From Thorsellia anophelis DSM 18579 (GTDB lineage: Bacteria; Pseudomonadota; Gammaproteobacteria; Enterobacterales; Thorselliaceae), in NCBI RefSeq assembly GCF_900111395.1, contig NZ_FOHV01000006.1, positions 62,001-126,000 on the forward strand: 64,000 bases of DNA, written 5' to 3'. The position numbers were made by a program, and so were the translations under genes. Positions 43,190 through 53,228 of the stretch are shown one piece after another. Position 1 is the stretch's first letter. Every line of letters starts with the position of its first letter. The notes beneath the pieces were generated by a model. The model ran no database searches. It was not told the DNA's origin and worked only from the letters and a program-made list of their open reading frames with translations.

Positions 43190-44338
43190 TTACTTTTGCT
43201 TTGCTTCAAAGTACTCTTTTTGCAATTGACGGACTAATGATAGCTCCGCTTGAAAATCGACATAGTGAGGCAATTTCAGATGTGATAGAAAACCTGCTGC
43301 ATCAACATTATCAGCATGTGCTAACACGAATTCTTCATCTTGCGCAGGTCCTAAAACAGGCTCTTGATACTCAGCTGATTGCAATGCCCTATCTACAACC
43401 GCCATAGACATGGCTTTACGTTCAGCCGCGCCAAACACCAATCCATAACCTTGAGTAAAATGAGGTAGCTCATCTTCTTCTGCTTTAAAGCCGGTTATCA
43501 TTTCACATTCTGTTACCGTGATTTCACCAATAACAATTGGAAAGCCTAGCTCTTCAGGTTCAATGGTTATTTCAACCTGGCCTGTTCTAATTTCACCTGC
43601 AAAAGGGTGGTTACGCCCATACCCTCGCTGAGTCGAATACCCTAATGCCAACAAAAATCCCTCATCTCCTCTGACTAATTGTTGTAATCGTGATGCTCGG
43701 TTGCACGGATACATGACAGGCTCACGAGTCACATCAGGTGGGATTTGTTTGTCGTCTATTTCACCTTTGATTAATTGCTCTTTGGCTAATAAGGTAGATA
43801 CCTTTGGCAAATGAGCACCCATCTCGGTTTCATTTTGTGCCAAGGTACGTTCAGATAATCTTTCAGCAGCAGCTTTTAAAGCTTCATCTAATCGTGAATC
43901 TTCATATGGTTGCATTTGCTCATCATCAGATTCAGCAAGCAGTGCAAAATCAAGTAATCTATGGGTGTAATCATAGGTAGGCCCAAGTAATTGCCCGCCA
44001 GGGATATCTTTATAAATCGCCGATATCCTACGATTCACTTCCATTTCATTAGTCTCAATTGGATTGGCTATCATGAACCTTGCTAAGGTCGTACGGTAAG
44101 CCCTTAACAAGAATATCGCCTCGACTAAATCGCCGCTAGATTGCTTTATCGCAAGGGCAGCGAGTTCTCTATCATAAAGACTGGCCTCGTTCATGACTCT
44201 GTCAACGGCTAAATTAAGTTGTTGACTTATTTGAGTGACATTAAGAGAAGAAACTGTGGTATCTCCCCTGCGTTTTTTTGCAAGTAAGCGATGTGCACAA
44301 TGAATTGCACGTTCACCTCCTTTTACGGCTACATACAT
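43190..44338 (-). CDS. phnI: C-P lyase nucleosidase subunit PhnI
   Basis: This 382-residue subunit of the PhnGHIJ core, with PhnG and PhnH, replaces adenine of ATP by the phosphonate. It begins MYVAVKGGERAIHCAH, as PhnI does, and includes GYSTQRGYGRNHPFAGEIR and ITVTECEMITGF. GGAGG precedes the ATG, which lies inside the phnH 3' end (10-base overlap). Confidence 0.95.
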   Translation of the reverse strand: MYVAVKGGERAIHCAHRLLAKKRRGDTTVSSLNVTQISQQLNLAVDRVMNEASLYDRELAALAIKQSSGDLVEAIFLLRAYRTTLARFMIANPIETNEMEVNRRISAIYKDIPGGQLLGPTYDYTHRLLDFALLAESDDEQMQPYEDSRLDEALKAAAERLSERTLAQNETEMGAHLPKVSTLLAKEQLIKGEIDDKQIPPDVTREPVMYPCNRASRLQQLVRGDEGFLLALGYSTQRGYGRNHPFAGEIRTGQVEITIEPEELGFPIVIGEITVTECEMITGFKAEEDELPHFTQGYGLVFGAAERKAMSMAVVDRALQSAEYQEPVLGPAQDEEFVLAHADNVDAAGFLSHLKLPHYVDFQAELSLVRQLQKEYFEAKQK

Positions 44339-44979
44339 GAGATGACCTCCAATTGTGTCGTACGAGCAATCCCTAACATGCTATTTTGATGTGTCAAAAT
44401 GAAATCAACCCCTTTGGGAAAGGCTTTTCTGCCTTCGACCAAATAAGTCAATATATCAACAGGTAAGGCTGTCGTAATCATTCGACTTCCTAGGATACCT
44501 GGACCAGTTAATCGTAATGTTGTTTGACCAAGTTCTTTTAAGACAGCTTTATCAGTAGGCGTAGAGTCATTATTATCTGTCACTTGAGGTAATTGCTTAG
44601 TTTGAATAATCACAAAAGCGGAACTTTCAGGTGAAATATCGGTTCCAATATTAAGTTGCTCAAGAGATTCTAAATCAATCGATTCATCTAAAAAGGCAAA
44701 ATGAGCATCACAGAGTTGTTCTGTTAGTTTGCTTTGGGTATGAAATGCAACGCTGCGACTGATATCGCTAAGTGCGAGTGTTTTATCAATAAAGACTGGA
44801 GTATCTTGATCGCATAAGGCTAAAAGGCAAGCAACACTGGCATTATTTAAGGTCGGCCAATTAAAATGCCAATTTTCATAGGTATTAATTTTACCCGGTT
44901 GGCTTAAACTATCTAAGACTTGTTTAAATCCTATTTGAGCGTCTAAACAAGGAGAGTGAAATCCTGTGTAAAGTGTCAT
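44329..44979 (-). CDS. phnH: C-P lyase core subunit PhnH
   Basis: This 216-residue PLP-transferase-fold scaffold subunit of the PhnGHIJ complex has LRLTGPGILGSRMITTAL and ILTYLVEGRKAFPKGVDFIL, typical of PhnH. Its ATG overlaps the phnG stop by four bases. It is about 20 residues longer than E. coli PhnH (194). Confidence 0.93.
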   Translation of the reverse strand: MTLYTGFHSPCLDAQIGFKQVLDSLSQPGKINTYENWHFNWPTLNNASVACLLALCDQDTPVFIDKTLALSDISRSVAFHTQSKLTEQLCDAHFAFLDESIDLESLEQLNIGTDISPESSAFVIIQTKQLPQVTDNNDSTPTDKAVLKELGQTTLRLTGPGILGSRMITTALPVDILTYLVEGRKAFPKGVDFILTHQNSMLGIARTTQLEVISCM

Positions 44980-45425
44980 TCGTCTTCCCCTCTAACTAAC
45001 GTGAAAAAGTCAACTCGACTCGTTTCAATTTCTGCCTGTTTTTGTAGTTTTATTTTTTCCAATTCACGTTCTAAAGGATGGATGACAGATTCTAAAAGTT
45101 GTGGTTGATAAGAGGTCTCTTGCATCAATGCATCAATCAGAGCATTAAGCTTAGCATGATGTTTATCCCGTCCTATGACATAGCCAAATCCATATTGCCC
45201 AGTACTAAGCTGAATCACGGCCCTGGTCATTGTGGCATCACCGATATAAAATCGATTACCCCCCCCTCCCATTTTCCCTTGCAATTGAACAAGGCCAATT
45301 TCTGGCGCTCTAATCACTTGATAAGCGACATCAATCTCTAGGGTTTCGTATAATTTTGTGAGCGTTTCATAATCACTCATTGATAAGACCTTCATCCAGT
45401 ATTGTCTTAATGTGACATCGGACAT
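44976..45425 (-). CDS. phnG: C-P lyase core subunit PhnG
   Basis: This 149-residue subunit is the first gene of the operon. PhnG marks are RQYWMKVL, GLVQLQGKMGGGGNRFYIGDATMTRAVIQL and GYVIGRDKHHAKLNALIDAL. The ATG at 45425 is preferred to the TTG just before it, since GGAG lies seven bases upstream. A Pho-box candidate stands about 220 bases upstream. No phnF regulator or phnCDE transporter precedes it. Confidence 0.94.
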   Translation of the reverse strand: MSDVTLRQYWMKVLSMSDYETLTKLYETLEIDVAYQVIRAPEIGLVQLQGKMGGGGNRFYIGDATMTRAVIQLSTGQYGFGYVIGRDKHHAKLNALIDALMQETSYQPQLLESVIHPLERELEKIKLQKQAEIETSRVDFFTLVRGEDE

Positions 45426-45642
45426 CAAAGACTCCTAATGCTACCCATGGTAGGTTTGATTAATTTATTAAGGTAATAAGATAGACATTTAGATCAAAGC
45501 ACTGTTTGACTAAAATAATTTTAGTCACGACAACGCATTTAAAATTGCTATAAATAGATTAAAAATCATCTATCTAAATGAAATATTAAATGAATTAAAT
45601 GACAATTTGATTACGAGTTAATTAAGAATAGGTGGCATTTTT

Positions 45643-45660
45643 ATGTCAATTTTATGACAA
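45643..45660 (-). promoter_or_regulatory. Pho-box candidate upstream of phnG
   Basis: On the minus strand TTGTCATAAAATTGACAT matches the PhoB box CTGTCATAWATCTGTCAY at 14 of 18 positions, keeping both TGnCA halves with 11-base spacing. It lies about 220 bases before phnG. The rest of this 483-base gap (45426-45908) shows no gene; its left part carries the 3' side of the next gene. Confidence 0.6.
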
Positions 45661-45908
45661 TGCATCTAGGGGGATTAGTAACAGCTTTTAGCAAATATAA
45701 TTTTACTGATGATAACACCGCGAATTGAAGTCGTGATATCAATCAGATAATATCAAAAAAGATGAATATCATCTGATTGACACAGAATTTTAAATACTAC
45801 CAATAATGTTTGCTTAGTATGTAATGAACAAAACTAAAGTACTACGCTTTTATACAGTCCTCTACGATGACTTAACACTCACTACTTTCATTGCACGATA
45901 AAGCCTTA

Positions 45909-47969
45909 TCATTGCATGCAGGTAACATAGAGCTTTTCATTTTCCAAATGACCTTGTATTTCACCTGTTTCAAATTCTAGTGCTTGAAAACCTACTTCAT
46001 TAGCCGTTTTGTCTTGACTCCAATAGAAATTAGAATTTCCAGTACCATATTTTATGATTGGCCAACCCAATTGAGTATTAAGCTGGCTGTCTGGGTAGGC
46101 ATGATATAGTGTTTGCAGTTGTGATAGGGTCGGTAATTTATCGCCACATAATAATTGAGCCTCTCGAAAAGTATATTTGCCCCAGATCTCAAAGCCGATT
46201 GAATCACTCGTCTCAACAGGGAATTCTTTTGATAACTTTGGCCGTAAAAATACTAAATTATCCACAGTGACCCTATCTGCCATATGCCCCCAATTTTTTG
46301 CATATTGAGAATCTGGACTAGTTAAGACCGTGAATTTTACTGAATCAGTTTTAAGCGCATTATGCGAGCTTACTTGAAATGTGGACTCACGGCCTAATGT
46401 ATAAGCCTCTGTGATAGTAATTTTCAAGACTCCATTTTCATCTGTTGTGAAATGGGCAGCACTAGATCCTGGCCTACCATTAAACCTAAGGTATTTAACA
46501 AAACTCTCTACGTTTTGTCTATTCACTGATTTTATCGTATTGATACTAACCGGCATATAGGGCATGCTTTGTCTAAATTTATCTCTGACCACAATAGTCA
46601 TATCAATTGAACCATTTATTTTAGCTGTATCTTCTGGTAATTGAATATCTAATAAGGACGCACCGATAAACGACACTTTTTTAAGGATCTGGTCATTCAT
46701 AGGGGATATTGCAAATACTTCTATTTCAGTGTATTTACTGCTGACTAATATCCTCCCCTCCCCATTACTATCCGTATCGATATATTGTTCTGAGAGTCCC
46801 TCTGGATAATTTGATACAAACTCTATCCTTTGATTAATCATTGGATTACTTCGAGTGTCTTTGAGTGTCACAATATAAGGTAGCGATTCTAATCCGTTGG
46901 CAATAGCCGTTAAATTTGGGTCAACCGCTTCAAAGGTAAACTCTCCAATTTTTTGTGGTACCTCGATTTCATATGTTTGAAAATCACCTGTCACAGCATA
47001 ACCGTCTTCAATATTTTTACCTATTGGTAGAATCGTCACTTCACTTATCGCTCCTATATTCTCTTGCGTTAAAACAGGGGAATAGGCATCAACAGGGCCA
47101 TTTAAATATTCCTCTTTTGCAATTGCCAAGGTTTCGCCCTTTTTACCCCACCAAATTCTGGACCAATCGTCATAATTTTTTTGTTCCAAACCATTGTTAG
47201 GTGGTATAAAGTTATACTCAAGAGCTATCTGTGTTCCTTCCAAAAAGTATCCATTGAACGTCACATCCTCAATCATTGGTTTGCTTGGGGGATCAAATAC
47301 AACTCCTCCGGCATTTGCTAACAAATTGTCAATCGGCTTTATCTTATGACTTGTAAAATGAGTTTCTACTAATCCAGGTTTGCTAGGTGCATCTTGGCCA
47401 AAAAAATACCCAAGATCCCACACTCGAATTGGTGTACCTTCATTAGGTACACCAAAATTCGATATAGGTTGGTAGATAAATCCAATCCGATAACCAGCGG
47501 CATCTTTTGGGATAACTAAACCGGTTGTGAATTGGCTTTCTGGAATAAAGCCACTTGGCAGGATATGACCTGGATGTGTGTCATTATTTATTTCAATCGC
47601 CTCTAATTCATCCCAGCTCCTTACACTGTCAAATTCACCAGAAATAGGGTTAAGTTTATACCATTTCAAATCATGGTTTGCGGTTAAGCAAGAATCGCCA
47701 TCCTCATCTGCAAATCTAAAATACGCTTGATTAATCGATTTTTCACAAAATATTGTCGGTATGTAAACAATTGCCCCAACAGTTGGAATTGCCACCCCTT
47801 TAGCATCAAAAACAGTTGGTTGATAAAGCTTTGCACCTATTGAGGCTTGATAAGGTATATGTCCAAGCAATCCAAAACTTTTATTGCTGCTAACAGATAA
47901 CCAATTTGCATGACTATTTGTCGTCATAATAATGGTACAGAATAATACTATTAATACGTTCATTTTCAT
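45909..47969 (-). CDS. Exported surface protein with Ig-like repeats and DUF823-type adhesion tail
   Basis: This 686-residue protein has a Sec signal peptide (MNVLIVLFCTIIMTTNSHA, cleavage near residue 21). The middle has beta-rich repeats such as IVTLKDTRSNPMINQRIEF and DIQLPEDTAKINGSIDMTI, like bacterial Ig (Big_1) domains of invasin-type proteins. The C-terminal 130 residues (WGHMADRVTVDNLVF, then LPTLSQLQTLYHAYPDSQL, ending YVTCMQ) resemble the DUF823 adhesion domain of enterobacterial surface proteins. No beta-barrel is present, so anchoring is unclear. I start at 47969 because the signal peptide follows directly; the frame is open 15 codons further upstream. Confidence 0.75.
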   Translation of the reverse strand: MKMNVLIVLFCTIIMTTNSHANWLSVSSNKSFGLLGHIPYQASIGAKLYQPTVFDAKGVAIPTVGAIVYIPTIFCEKSINQAYFRFADEDGDSCLTANHDLKWYKLNPISGEFDSVRSWDELEAIEINNDTHPGHILPSGFIPESQFTTGLVIPKDAAGYRIGFIYQPISNFGVPNEGTPIRVWDLGYFFGQDAPSKPGLVETHFTSHKIKPIDNLLANAGGVVFDPPSKPMIEDVTFNGYFLEGTQIALEYNFIPPNNGLEQKNYDDWSRIWWGKKGETLAIAKEEYLNGPVDAYSPVLTQENIGAISEVTILPIGKNIEDGYAVTGDFQTYEIEVPQKIGEFTFEAVDPNLTAIANGLESLPYIVTLKDTRSNPMINQRIEFVSNYPEGLSEQYIDTDSNGEGRILVSSKYTEIEVFAISPMNDQILKKVSFIGASLLDIQLPEDTAKINGSIDMTIVVRDKFRQSMPYMPVSINTIKSVNRQNVESFVKYLRFNGRPGSSAAHFTTDENGVLKITITEAYTLGRESTFQVSSHNALKTDSVKFTVLTSPDSQYAKNWGHMADRVTVDNLVFLRPKLSKEFPVETSDSIGFEIWGKYTFREAQLLCGDKLPTLSQLQTLYHAYPDSQLNTQLGWPIIKYGTGNSNFYWSQDKTANEVGFQALEFETGEIQGHLENEKLYVTCMQ

Positions 47970-48999
47970 GTTATCGTCCCAGATAATAAATCTTCCATTT
48001 CCTTGAAATAACAACCCAATTAAAATACCAGACTGGAATTAACCTATATTCATAATCTGATACACCTATATCTTATTTACAATTAAAATAATTTAAACCA
48101 CCATTTTTTATTATATATTTCCAATAATTCATAAAAATAATTATCCACCTAGCTAAAATCATCACTTACCAAAAATAGATAACATCAAAGAATAAAATAA
48201 AAATAATGCTTTTTCAATATAGCTGTTTTCAATCTTTCTAAATTCAATTAAATAGGCACATGAAAATATCATAAGAAAACAATAAAATTAATCATCCCAA
48301 ATTAATAGAAAAAATCAAAACTCAATAAAAACAATTAAAAAACAAAATTCTAATAAAAAATATCTTTATCTACGCTGCAATAAATAACATCAACTATTAA
48401 TCCGCACAGTTAAATTTAAATAAATTTGTAAATTTAAAATAATAATCGGGGCTTTGCTTAATTTTTAATTCTTCGTTTAAACTAGTCATCATATTTAATC
48501 ATTTTTTAAATAGCACTATTTATTCTATACGTGCGAAATTTAATTTAAAATAAGCAACAACTTACAAAATCTAATCTAATAGAACAAATTGAATTGGGCA
48601 CTTTTTTATCATTTAAGTAATTTATGACTAATCCGACTAAATAAGCTGAGTGAATTAGCTCTATTCTTGCAACAGATGGAGAAGGGATGAATCATGTTAA
48701 TGCATGCACTGATGACATCATAAATGTCTTAGTGTACTGGTAAAGTTATGTTTGATGCAACTGATAGCATATCATCCAACACCAAGGTAAATAAGTTTGA
48801 AAGGAAATAAATTGAAATTGAATTTGCTCTCTACATCTCTAACATACTGAATATTATTTTGATATATATGAAGAAAACCAAATGAAGCGGCTAAAGTATA
48901 AATTTGTGAGTATCATACACTGATGGGCAAAAAGCATCTATAATCGTCAAAAAAAACGGGTTTCATAGCCATCTTCAGCTACTTAAACCCGTTTGAAAA
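47970..48999. other. 1-kb AT-rich non-coding stretch
   Basis: About 1,030 bases without a credible gene, among the most AT-rich in the window, with long A and T runs (48100-48560). It holds the promoter of the exported protein to the left and, at 48949-48994, the terminator of the gene at 49000. No RNA gene or repeat family was recognised. Such DNA is typical of H-NS-bound, horizontally gained segments. Confidence 0.45.
48949..48994 (-). terminator. Intrinsic terminator of the surE-like/lipoprotein operon
   Basis: On the minus strand a 10-bp stem (AAACGGGTTT / AAACCCGTTT) with an inner TAGC/GCTA pairing is followed by eight T residues, six bases after the lipoprotein stop at 49000. It is the strongest terminator in the window. 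Confidence 0.92.
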
Positions 49000-49674
49000 T
49001 TATAACGCATATACGTATCTAGATTGAACCTTTCCGTTTTGTGTATAAACTAATTTAAAGCTCGCTGGCATATCATCAGGATTCACCACTAAAATACCAT
49101 TAGAAATAGTAGAACTCATTAAACAATTCTCAGATGTTGCATTAAAATTAAACAGACCTGGATAAGCGGGGTCCTTAATCTCACCAAAAAGAGTACACTC
49201 CCCGCTGTTAATTTCGATGAACGAACTATTATTGATTGAAAAACGCGCATTTTCATCATTACTGAGATTAAACACATAATCTCCCATAGCGATATCAACC
49301 ACCGCATCATTGATAGGTTCAATTGAGACAATTGTTAGTTGCTTAGCTGGTAAATTTACATCAGTTGTATTGAACCACACCCCGTCTCGCTCTACTAAGC
49401 TAACTGTTGGAATACCATTGCTGTCATTTAGCATCAATCTTTTATTACCTGAAGTGCTCACGCTTAACATACCAATTTGAGGTAACTGATTACCATTTGG
49501 TGCCAAAGTAACGCGATATGCTGTATTATTGTCTAAATTGACAGAATTGACAGAATCAGGTAACTCAACATTAGGCGCAGCATTACTGGTATAGTTATCT
49601 TCACTGTCACATGCAGTTAAGAAAGTCGCAAAAAATACAGGTAATAAAACTTTCGATAGTTGAACCATTTTCAT
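49000..49674 (-). CDS. Lipoprotein of unknown function
   Basis: This 224-residue lipoprotein has the lipobox LTAC with Cys22, followed by Asp23. Asp at +2 keeps lipoproteins in the inner membrane in E. coli. The mature part is beta-rich, with VNSVNLDNNTAYRVTLAPNG and two further cysteines (in GECTLFG and SENCLMS) that could be bridged. I recognise no family. It follows the SurE-like gene by 14 bases and shares its terminator, so the two proteins probably act together in the periplasm. AAGGGGA precedes the ATG. Confidence 0.75.
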   Translation of the reverse strand: MKMVQLSKVLLPVFFATFLTACDSEDNYTSNAAPNVELPDSVNSVNLDNNTAYRVTLAPNGNQLPQIGMLSVSTSGNKRLMLNDSNGIPTVSLVERDGVWFNTTDVNLPAKQLTIVSIEPINDAVVDIAMGDYVFNLSNDENARFSINNSSFIEINSGECTLFGEIKDPAYPGLFNFNATSENCLMSSTISNGILVVNPDDMPASFKLVYTQNGKVQSRYVYAL

Positions 49675-49688
49675 GATATTCCCCTTAA

Positions 49689-50639
49689 TTATTGTGCATC
49701 TGTTTTAGAAGAAACATCGTTCATATACACTTTCAACCACTCTTTAGCAGCGGCATTACCCTCAAAACCATGCTGCATCATTGTAAAAGTCACAAATCCT
49801 TTTTGATAAGCAACTGATTCATCATTGGCTTGATCTTCAGTTGCAGTTGAAGAGATATCAAATCCAATATTGGCGCTACCATTTTGATTCACTGTGAATT
49901 TCAGGTTGTATGCATTGAATGTACCAAATTGTGTGACTTTCCAAGGTAATTCTAGTGCCCTATCGCCTGCTTCAAACATCGGATAGTTAATATTAAGCCC
50001 ATATCCTTCTGGTAATAAACGACCTTGGCTATCTACTTTACTTTCTAAATCTTTGATAATTTTAGAGGTTAAGAGTGCGACTTCAGCGGCTAATTCATCG
50101 TTATTCGTGGTATTAGCATCAGCGCTGATTGCAACTGCTGGTATCCCTCTTGATAATGCAAATTGTGCGTTACCAACTGTGCCTGAACTATTAACGATTG
50201 AGCCTACATTTTGCCCTTCATTGGCACCTGAGATGACTAAATCAATTTTCGGGTTTGCTCCCCAAACTTGTGGAGCAACCACATCTAATCCATACATCAA
50301 AGACATGATTGGCGTACCATTAACATAGTAGATATTCTCCTCGCCGTTTACTTCCCCAAACGCAGGCGCGCCAGCAGGAGCTGCATCATTAAGACAAGCT
50401 TCTGTTAACGTTGTTAATGTATCAGAGAAATTGATGGACCCACCCTTACCGCTTTGATTTTGGCAAGGAACAGAGGCAATCACATTATGCCCATCTTCGG
50501 TTAATTTCGCGTAAATTGCTTTTAAATTCGAAGTGTAGCCATCATCATTCGATAGAACGATATTAAGTGCGCCGGCACTTAAGCTCACTTGGGTTAAGAT
50601 AACACCTGAAACCATTACTGCTAACTGTTTTAATTGCAT
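49689..50639 (-). CDS. Exported SurE-like 5'-nucleotidase/acid phosphatase
   Basis: This 316-residue protein of the SurE family has the metal motif NIVLSNDDGYTSNLKAIY, then VISGANEGQNVGSIVNSSGTVGNAQFAL and PAVAIS, all SurE landmarks. Unlike cytosolic SurE it carries a Sec signal peptide (MQLKQLAVMVSGVILTQVSL, cleavage near SAGA) and a C-terminal extension. It should release phosphate from nucleotides or similar esters in the periplasm. I start at 50639, where AAGGATG has proper spacing; earlier in-frame starts lack this. The lipoprotein gene follows after 14 bases. Confidence 0.85.
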   Translation of the reverse strand: MQLKQLAVMVSGVILTQVSLSAGALNIVLSNDDGYTSNLKAIYAKLTEDGHNVIASVPCQNQSGKGGSINFSDTLTTLTEACLNDAAPAGAPAFGEVNGEENIYYVNGTPIMSLMYGLDVVAPQVWGANPKIDLVISGANEGQNVGSIVNSSGTVGNAQFALSRGIPAVAISADANTTNNDELAAEVALLTSKIIKDLESKVDSQGRLLPEGYGLNINYPMFEAGDRALELPWKVTQFGTFNAYNLKFTVNQNGSANIGFDISSTATEDQANDESVAYQKGFVTFTMMQHGFEGNAAAKEWLKVYMNDVSSKTDAQ

Positions 50640-50991
50640 AATTGTCATCCTTTTGATTGAGTTTATGTACATTCCCAATATTTATAACTAATTACAAATA
50701 TTGGCATGAGTAATTTACTCATTACTTTAAGCACGAAAGATGACAACTAAATGAAGAGTTTGTGACATATTTGTGAATTTATCACAAAACTCGTTATCCC
50801 ATAATATTAATTGGAAGAAGGTTATTGAATTATGATGGGAAGCAATTAATGCTTTAGTCTGCTCTATAGCGTTACAATGATAAGGAATGGTTTCACATCA
50901 ACCTAGTTACTAAATACTTGGATTGACATATCACACTGATCTGTCATGGCTAAAACTAGTATAACAATTCAGTCGTTCTATAAGAGGGAAT

Positions 50992-51031
50992 TTTACTCTC
51001 CCTACCAAGCTATTTTGATAAGGAGAGTAAA
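50992..51031 (-). terminator. Hairpin downstream of the intact flagellin
   Basis: A 10-bp perfect stem (TTTACTCTCC / GGAGAGTAAA) with a 20-base loop lies 36 bases past the flagellin stop. The T tract on the minus strand is short (ATTCC), so it is a weaker terminator or 3' stabiliser. The remaining bases of the 50640-51066 gap show nothing else. Confidence 0.6.
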
Positions 51032-51066
51032 TAAAAATCAAATGCGGTATAACTTAAATGGAATAC

Positions 51067-52440
51067 TTAACGTAATAAAGATAACACGTTTTGCGGAACT
51101 TGATTCGCTTGTGCTAGCACTGATGTTCCTGCTTGCTGAAGAATCTGAGCCCTACTCATATTAGATACCTCGACAGCATAGTCAGCATCTTCAATGCGGC
51201 TACGAGAAGAAGTCAAATTGTTGACTGTCGTACCTAAGTTATTAATAGTCGAATCAAGACGATTTTGGATTGCCCCTAAATCCCCTCTTAAATTATCAAC
51301 TTGAGTAATGGCTTTATCAATTGCTTCAAGCGGCATATAAGTCGATCCAGCAAGCAAATTTGCAGCTGTCAATGACTTAACATCAAAACCTATGTAAGCA
51401 ATTGAGTTATCAGAATTATATGTTGTTTTAGACGTATCTAACGCAATTAGGTAAGTTTGACCTAATTTTAATCCTTGCGCTTCTAATATTCTGGCATCTG
51501 GGCCTGTATCATTACCGATACCAAGCGTAACAGAGGTAAATAAATTACCTGCTTCATCTGCAAATAACTCTCCTGTTGCCGTCCCTACAATTAAAAGCTC
51601 ATCAGGATCATATCCAATAGTCGCTTTACTCACCCCAAATTGTGCGGCTAAATCCATGGCTAGTTGCCCAAGATTAAGACCATGAGTGCCATCATCCCCA
51701 ACCATCACTTTTCCCACGTTAGTGGTTTCACCAAATAATTTCTTTAATGTTTGCTCCTGAAATTTCTCGGCATTAGTCGTAGGAACGGCGGGTAAGTCTA
51801 GAGATAACATCCCAGATTTCGTATTATCTCTTCCAACAATAATAGGAAGATTAGTTGGGTAGGCTTTACCCATAATAATCGTTTCTGCTCTTATGCCTTC
51901 AACGCCAATTGCACCATTAACATTAAACGTTTCTAATCCTAGCGTTTTACTATTAATTTCTTTTAAGCCAATCGAAATCGTTTCATTGTCATTTGCCCCA
52001 ACTTGTAAATTCAAGTTAGAGTCTTTAGCAAGTACATCGACACCATTAAATTGAGTTTGTTCCGATATCCGGTCAATTTCAGCTAATCTTTGTTTGACCT
52101 CTGCTTGAATAGAATCGAGATCAGTTTGTGAATTAGAACCATTTGCCGCCTGAACCGTTAACTCTCTGACTCTTTGAAGGTTATTATTAATTTCATTCAA
52201 AGCACCTTCAGTTGTTTGAGCGATTGAAATGCCATCCATCGCATTTCTTCTTGCTTGTGCAAGACCTTTAATATTTGAAGTAAATCGATTAGCAATAGCT
52301 TGACCTGCGGCATCATCTTTAGCACTATTGATACGCATACCAGAGGATAATCTCTCTATCGCTGTACCTAGTGCAGATTGTGAGCGTCTTAAGTTTAGCT
52401 GAGTACTTAATGACATCACATTTGTATTAATAATCGACAT
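51067..52440 (-). CDS. fliC: Flagellin
   Basis: This 457-residue filament protein is exported by the flagellar type III system. The N-terminal D0/D1 reads [20 protein letters not shown] and [18 protein letters not shown]; the C-terminal half has [19 protein letters not shown] and ends [17 protein letters not shown]. The middle (about 175-365) is the variable surface region. It is complete, unlike the copy at 12173-13870, with which it shares both ends closely. It is monocistronic; no other flagellar gene lies in the window. I saw no clear sigma-28 promoter upstream. Confidence 0.95.
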   Translation of the reverse strand: MSIINTNVMSLSTQLNLRRSQSALGTAIERLSSGMRINSAKDDAAGQAIANRFTSNIKGLAQARRNAMDGISIAQTTEGALNEINNNLQRVRELTVQAANGSNSQTDLDSIQAEVKQRLAEIDRISEQTQFNGVDVLAKDSNLNLQVGANDNETISIGLKEINSKTLGLETFNVNGAIGVEGIRAETIIMGKAYPTNLPIIVGRDNTKSGMLSLDLPAVPTTNAEKFQEQTLKKLFGETTNVGKVMVGDDGTHGLNLGQLAMDLAAQFGVSKATIGYDPDELLIVGTATGELFADEAGNLFTSVTLGIGNDTGPDARILEAQGLKLGQTYLIALDTSKTTYNSDNSIAYIGFDVKSLTAANLLAGSTYMPLEAIDKAITQVDNLRGDLGAIQNRLDSTINNLGTTVNNLTSSRSRIEDADYAVEVSNMSRAQILQQAGTSVLAQANQVPQNVLSLLR

Positions 52441-53228
52441 TTCGAAATCCTTAAAAATTGATCTTACTGATAAGATTCATTATCACATTTAATCAATCAT
52501 GCTAAATACGACAAATAAAGCAACATAGTTTCTAGATATTTAAATTAGTTTTCATTATTCCAATAACACAATTATGTTACATAATATTTCAAGCGCAACC
52601 ACCCTGTCAAGGGGTATCCAAAGCAAAGGAGAGACTAGATAAATGCAGCCCCATCGATATCTTCATAAGTCGATAATCATTAAGTTATTATTAGAATAAA
52701 GCGCAGAAACCCTTCTATCATTAATTTTTTGTTACAGTTACATTAAATATTCAAATAACTCTTTTTTGCAGAATTAAGATCCAAATGCCCTAATTTAAAC
52801 TGCCCTCTACGGTGTGACAAAGTCATTGTCAACGCACCTACTTAAATACTTATTAACATTCATTATCTTTTCAATATTGATACTTATCTATTGTAGCAAA
52901 TGCTTTTTGGCAATTATTCTAATTTTCTGTTTTTAATCCTGAAAATACGCCCTATTGTTAAGGCAATAGGCGCTTTCAACTCTTAATGTTAGCTTACACA
53001 AGCACTTCAATCGGACATCATGAACAACTTAATTTTTATCAAACTCATCATCATTTATAACAATAATGCTTGTTGATCTTCTAAAACTCTCAAATGATAA
53101 TGAGAATAATTATTGTTTGCATTACTATTCTCATTTAAGCTATTATGTTGATGAGTGGCGATATTCACATTTATCTTGGTATTTTTTTGAATTTATTTTT
53201 TCGAATTTATTTTTTTAAGGAACTAGGC
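52441..53228. other. Long intergenic region with hairpin and efe control region
   Basis: Nearly 790 bases lie between flagellin and efeO. An inverted repeat at 52949-52972 (CGCCcTATTG / CAATAGGCG) looks like a terminator with no gene to its left or right, so a small RNA or lost gene is possible. The Fur box is at 53096-53114. I see no RNA family. Confidence 0.4.
53096..53114. promoter_or_regulatory. Fur box upstream of efeO
   Basis: GATAATGAGAATAATTATT matches the 19-base Fur consensus GATAATGATAATCATTATC at 16 positions. A second overlapping Fur-like stretch (TTACTATTCTCATT) follows on the other strand near 53121-53135. Position before efeO fits iron repression. Confidence 0.85.

Noticed and set aside
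52643-52699. An 18-codon ORF after AAAGGAGAG
   Set aside because: The spacing to the ATG is about 12 bases and the peptide has no recognisable character; likely chance.
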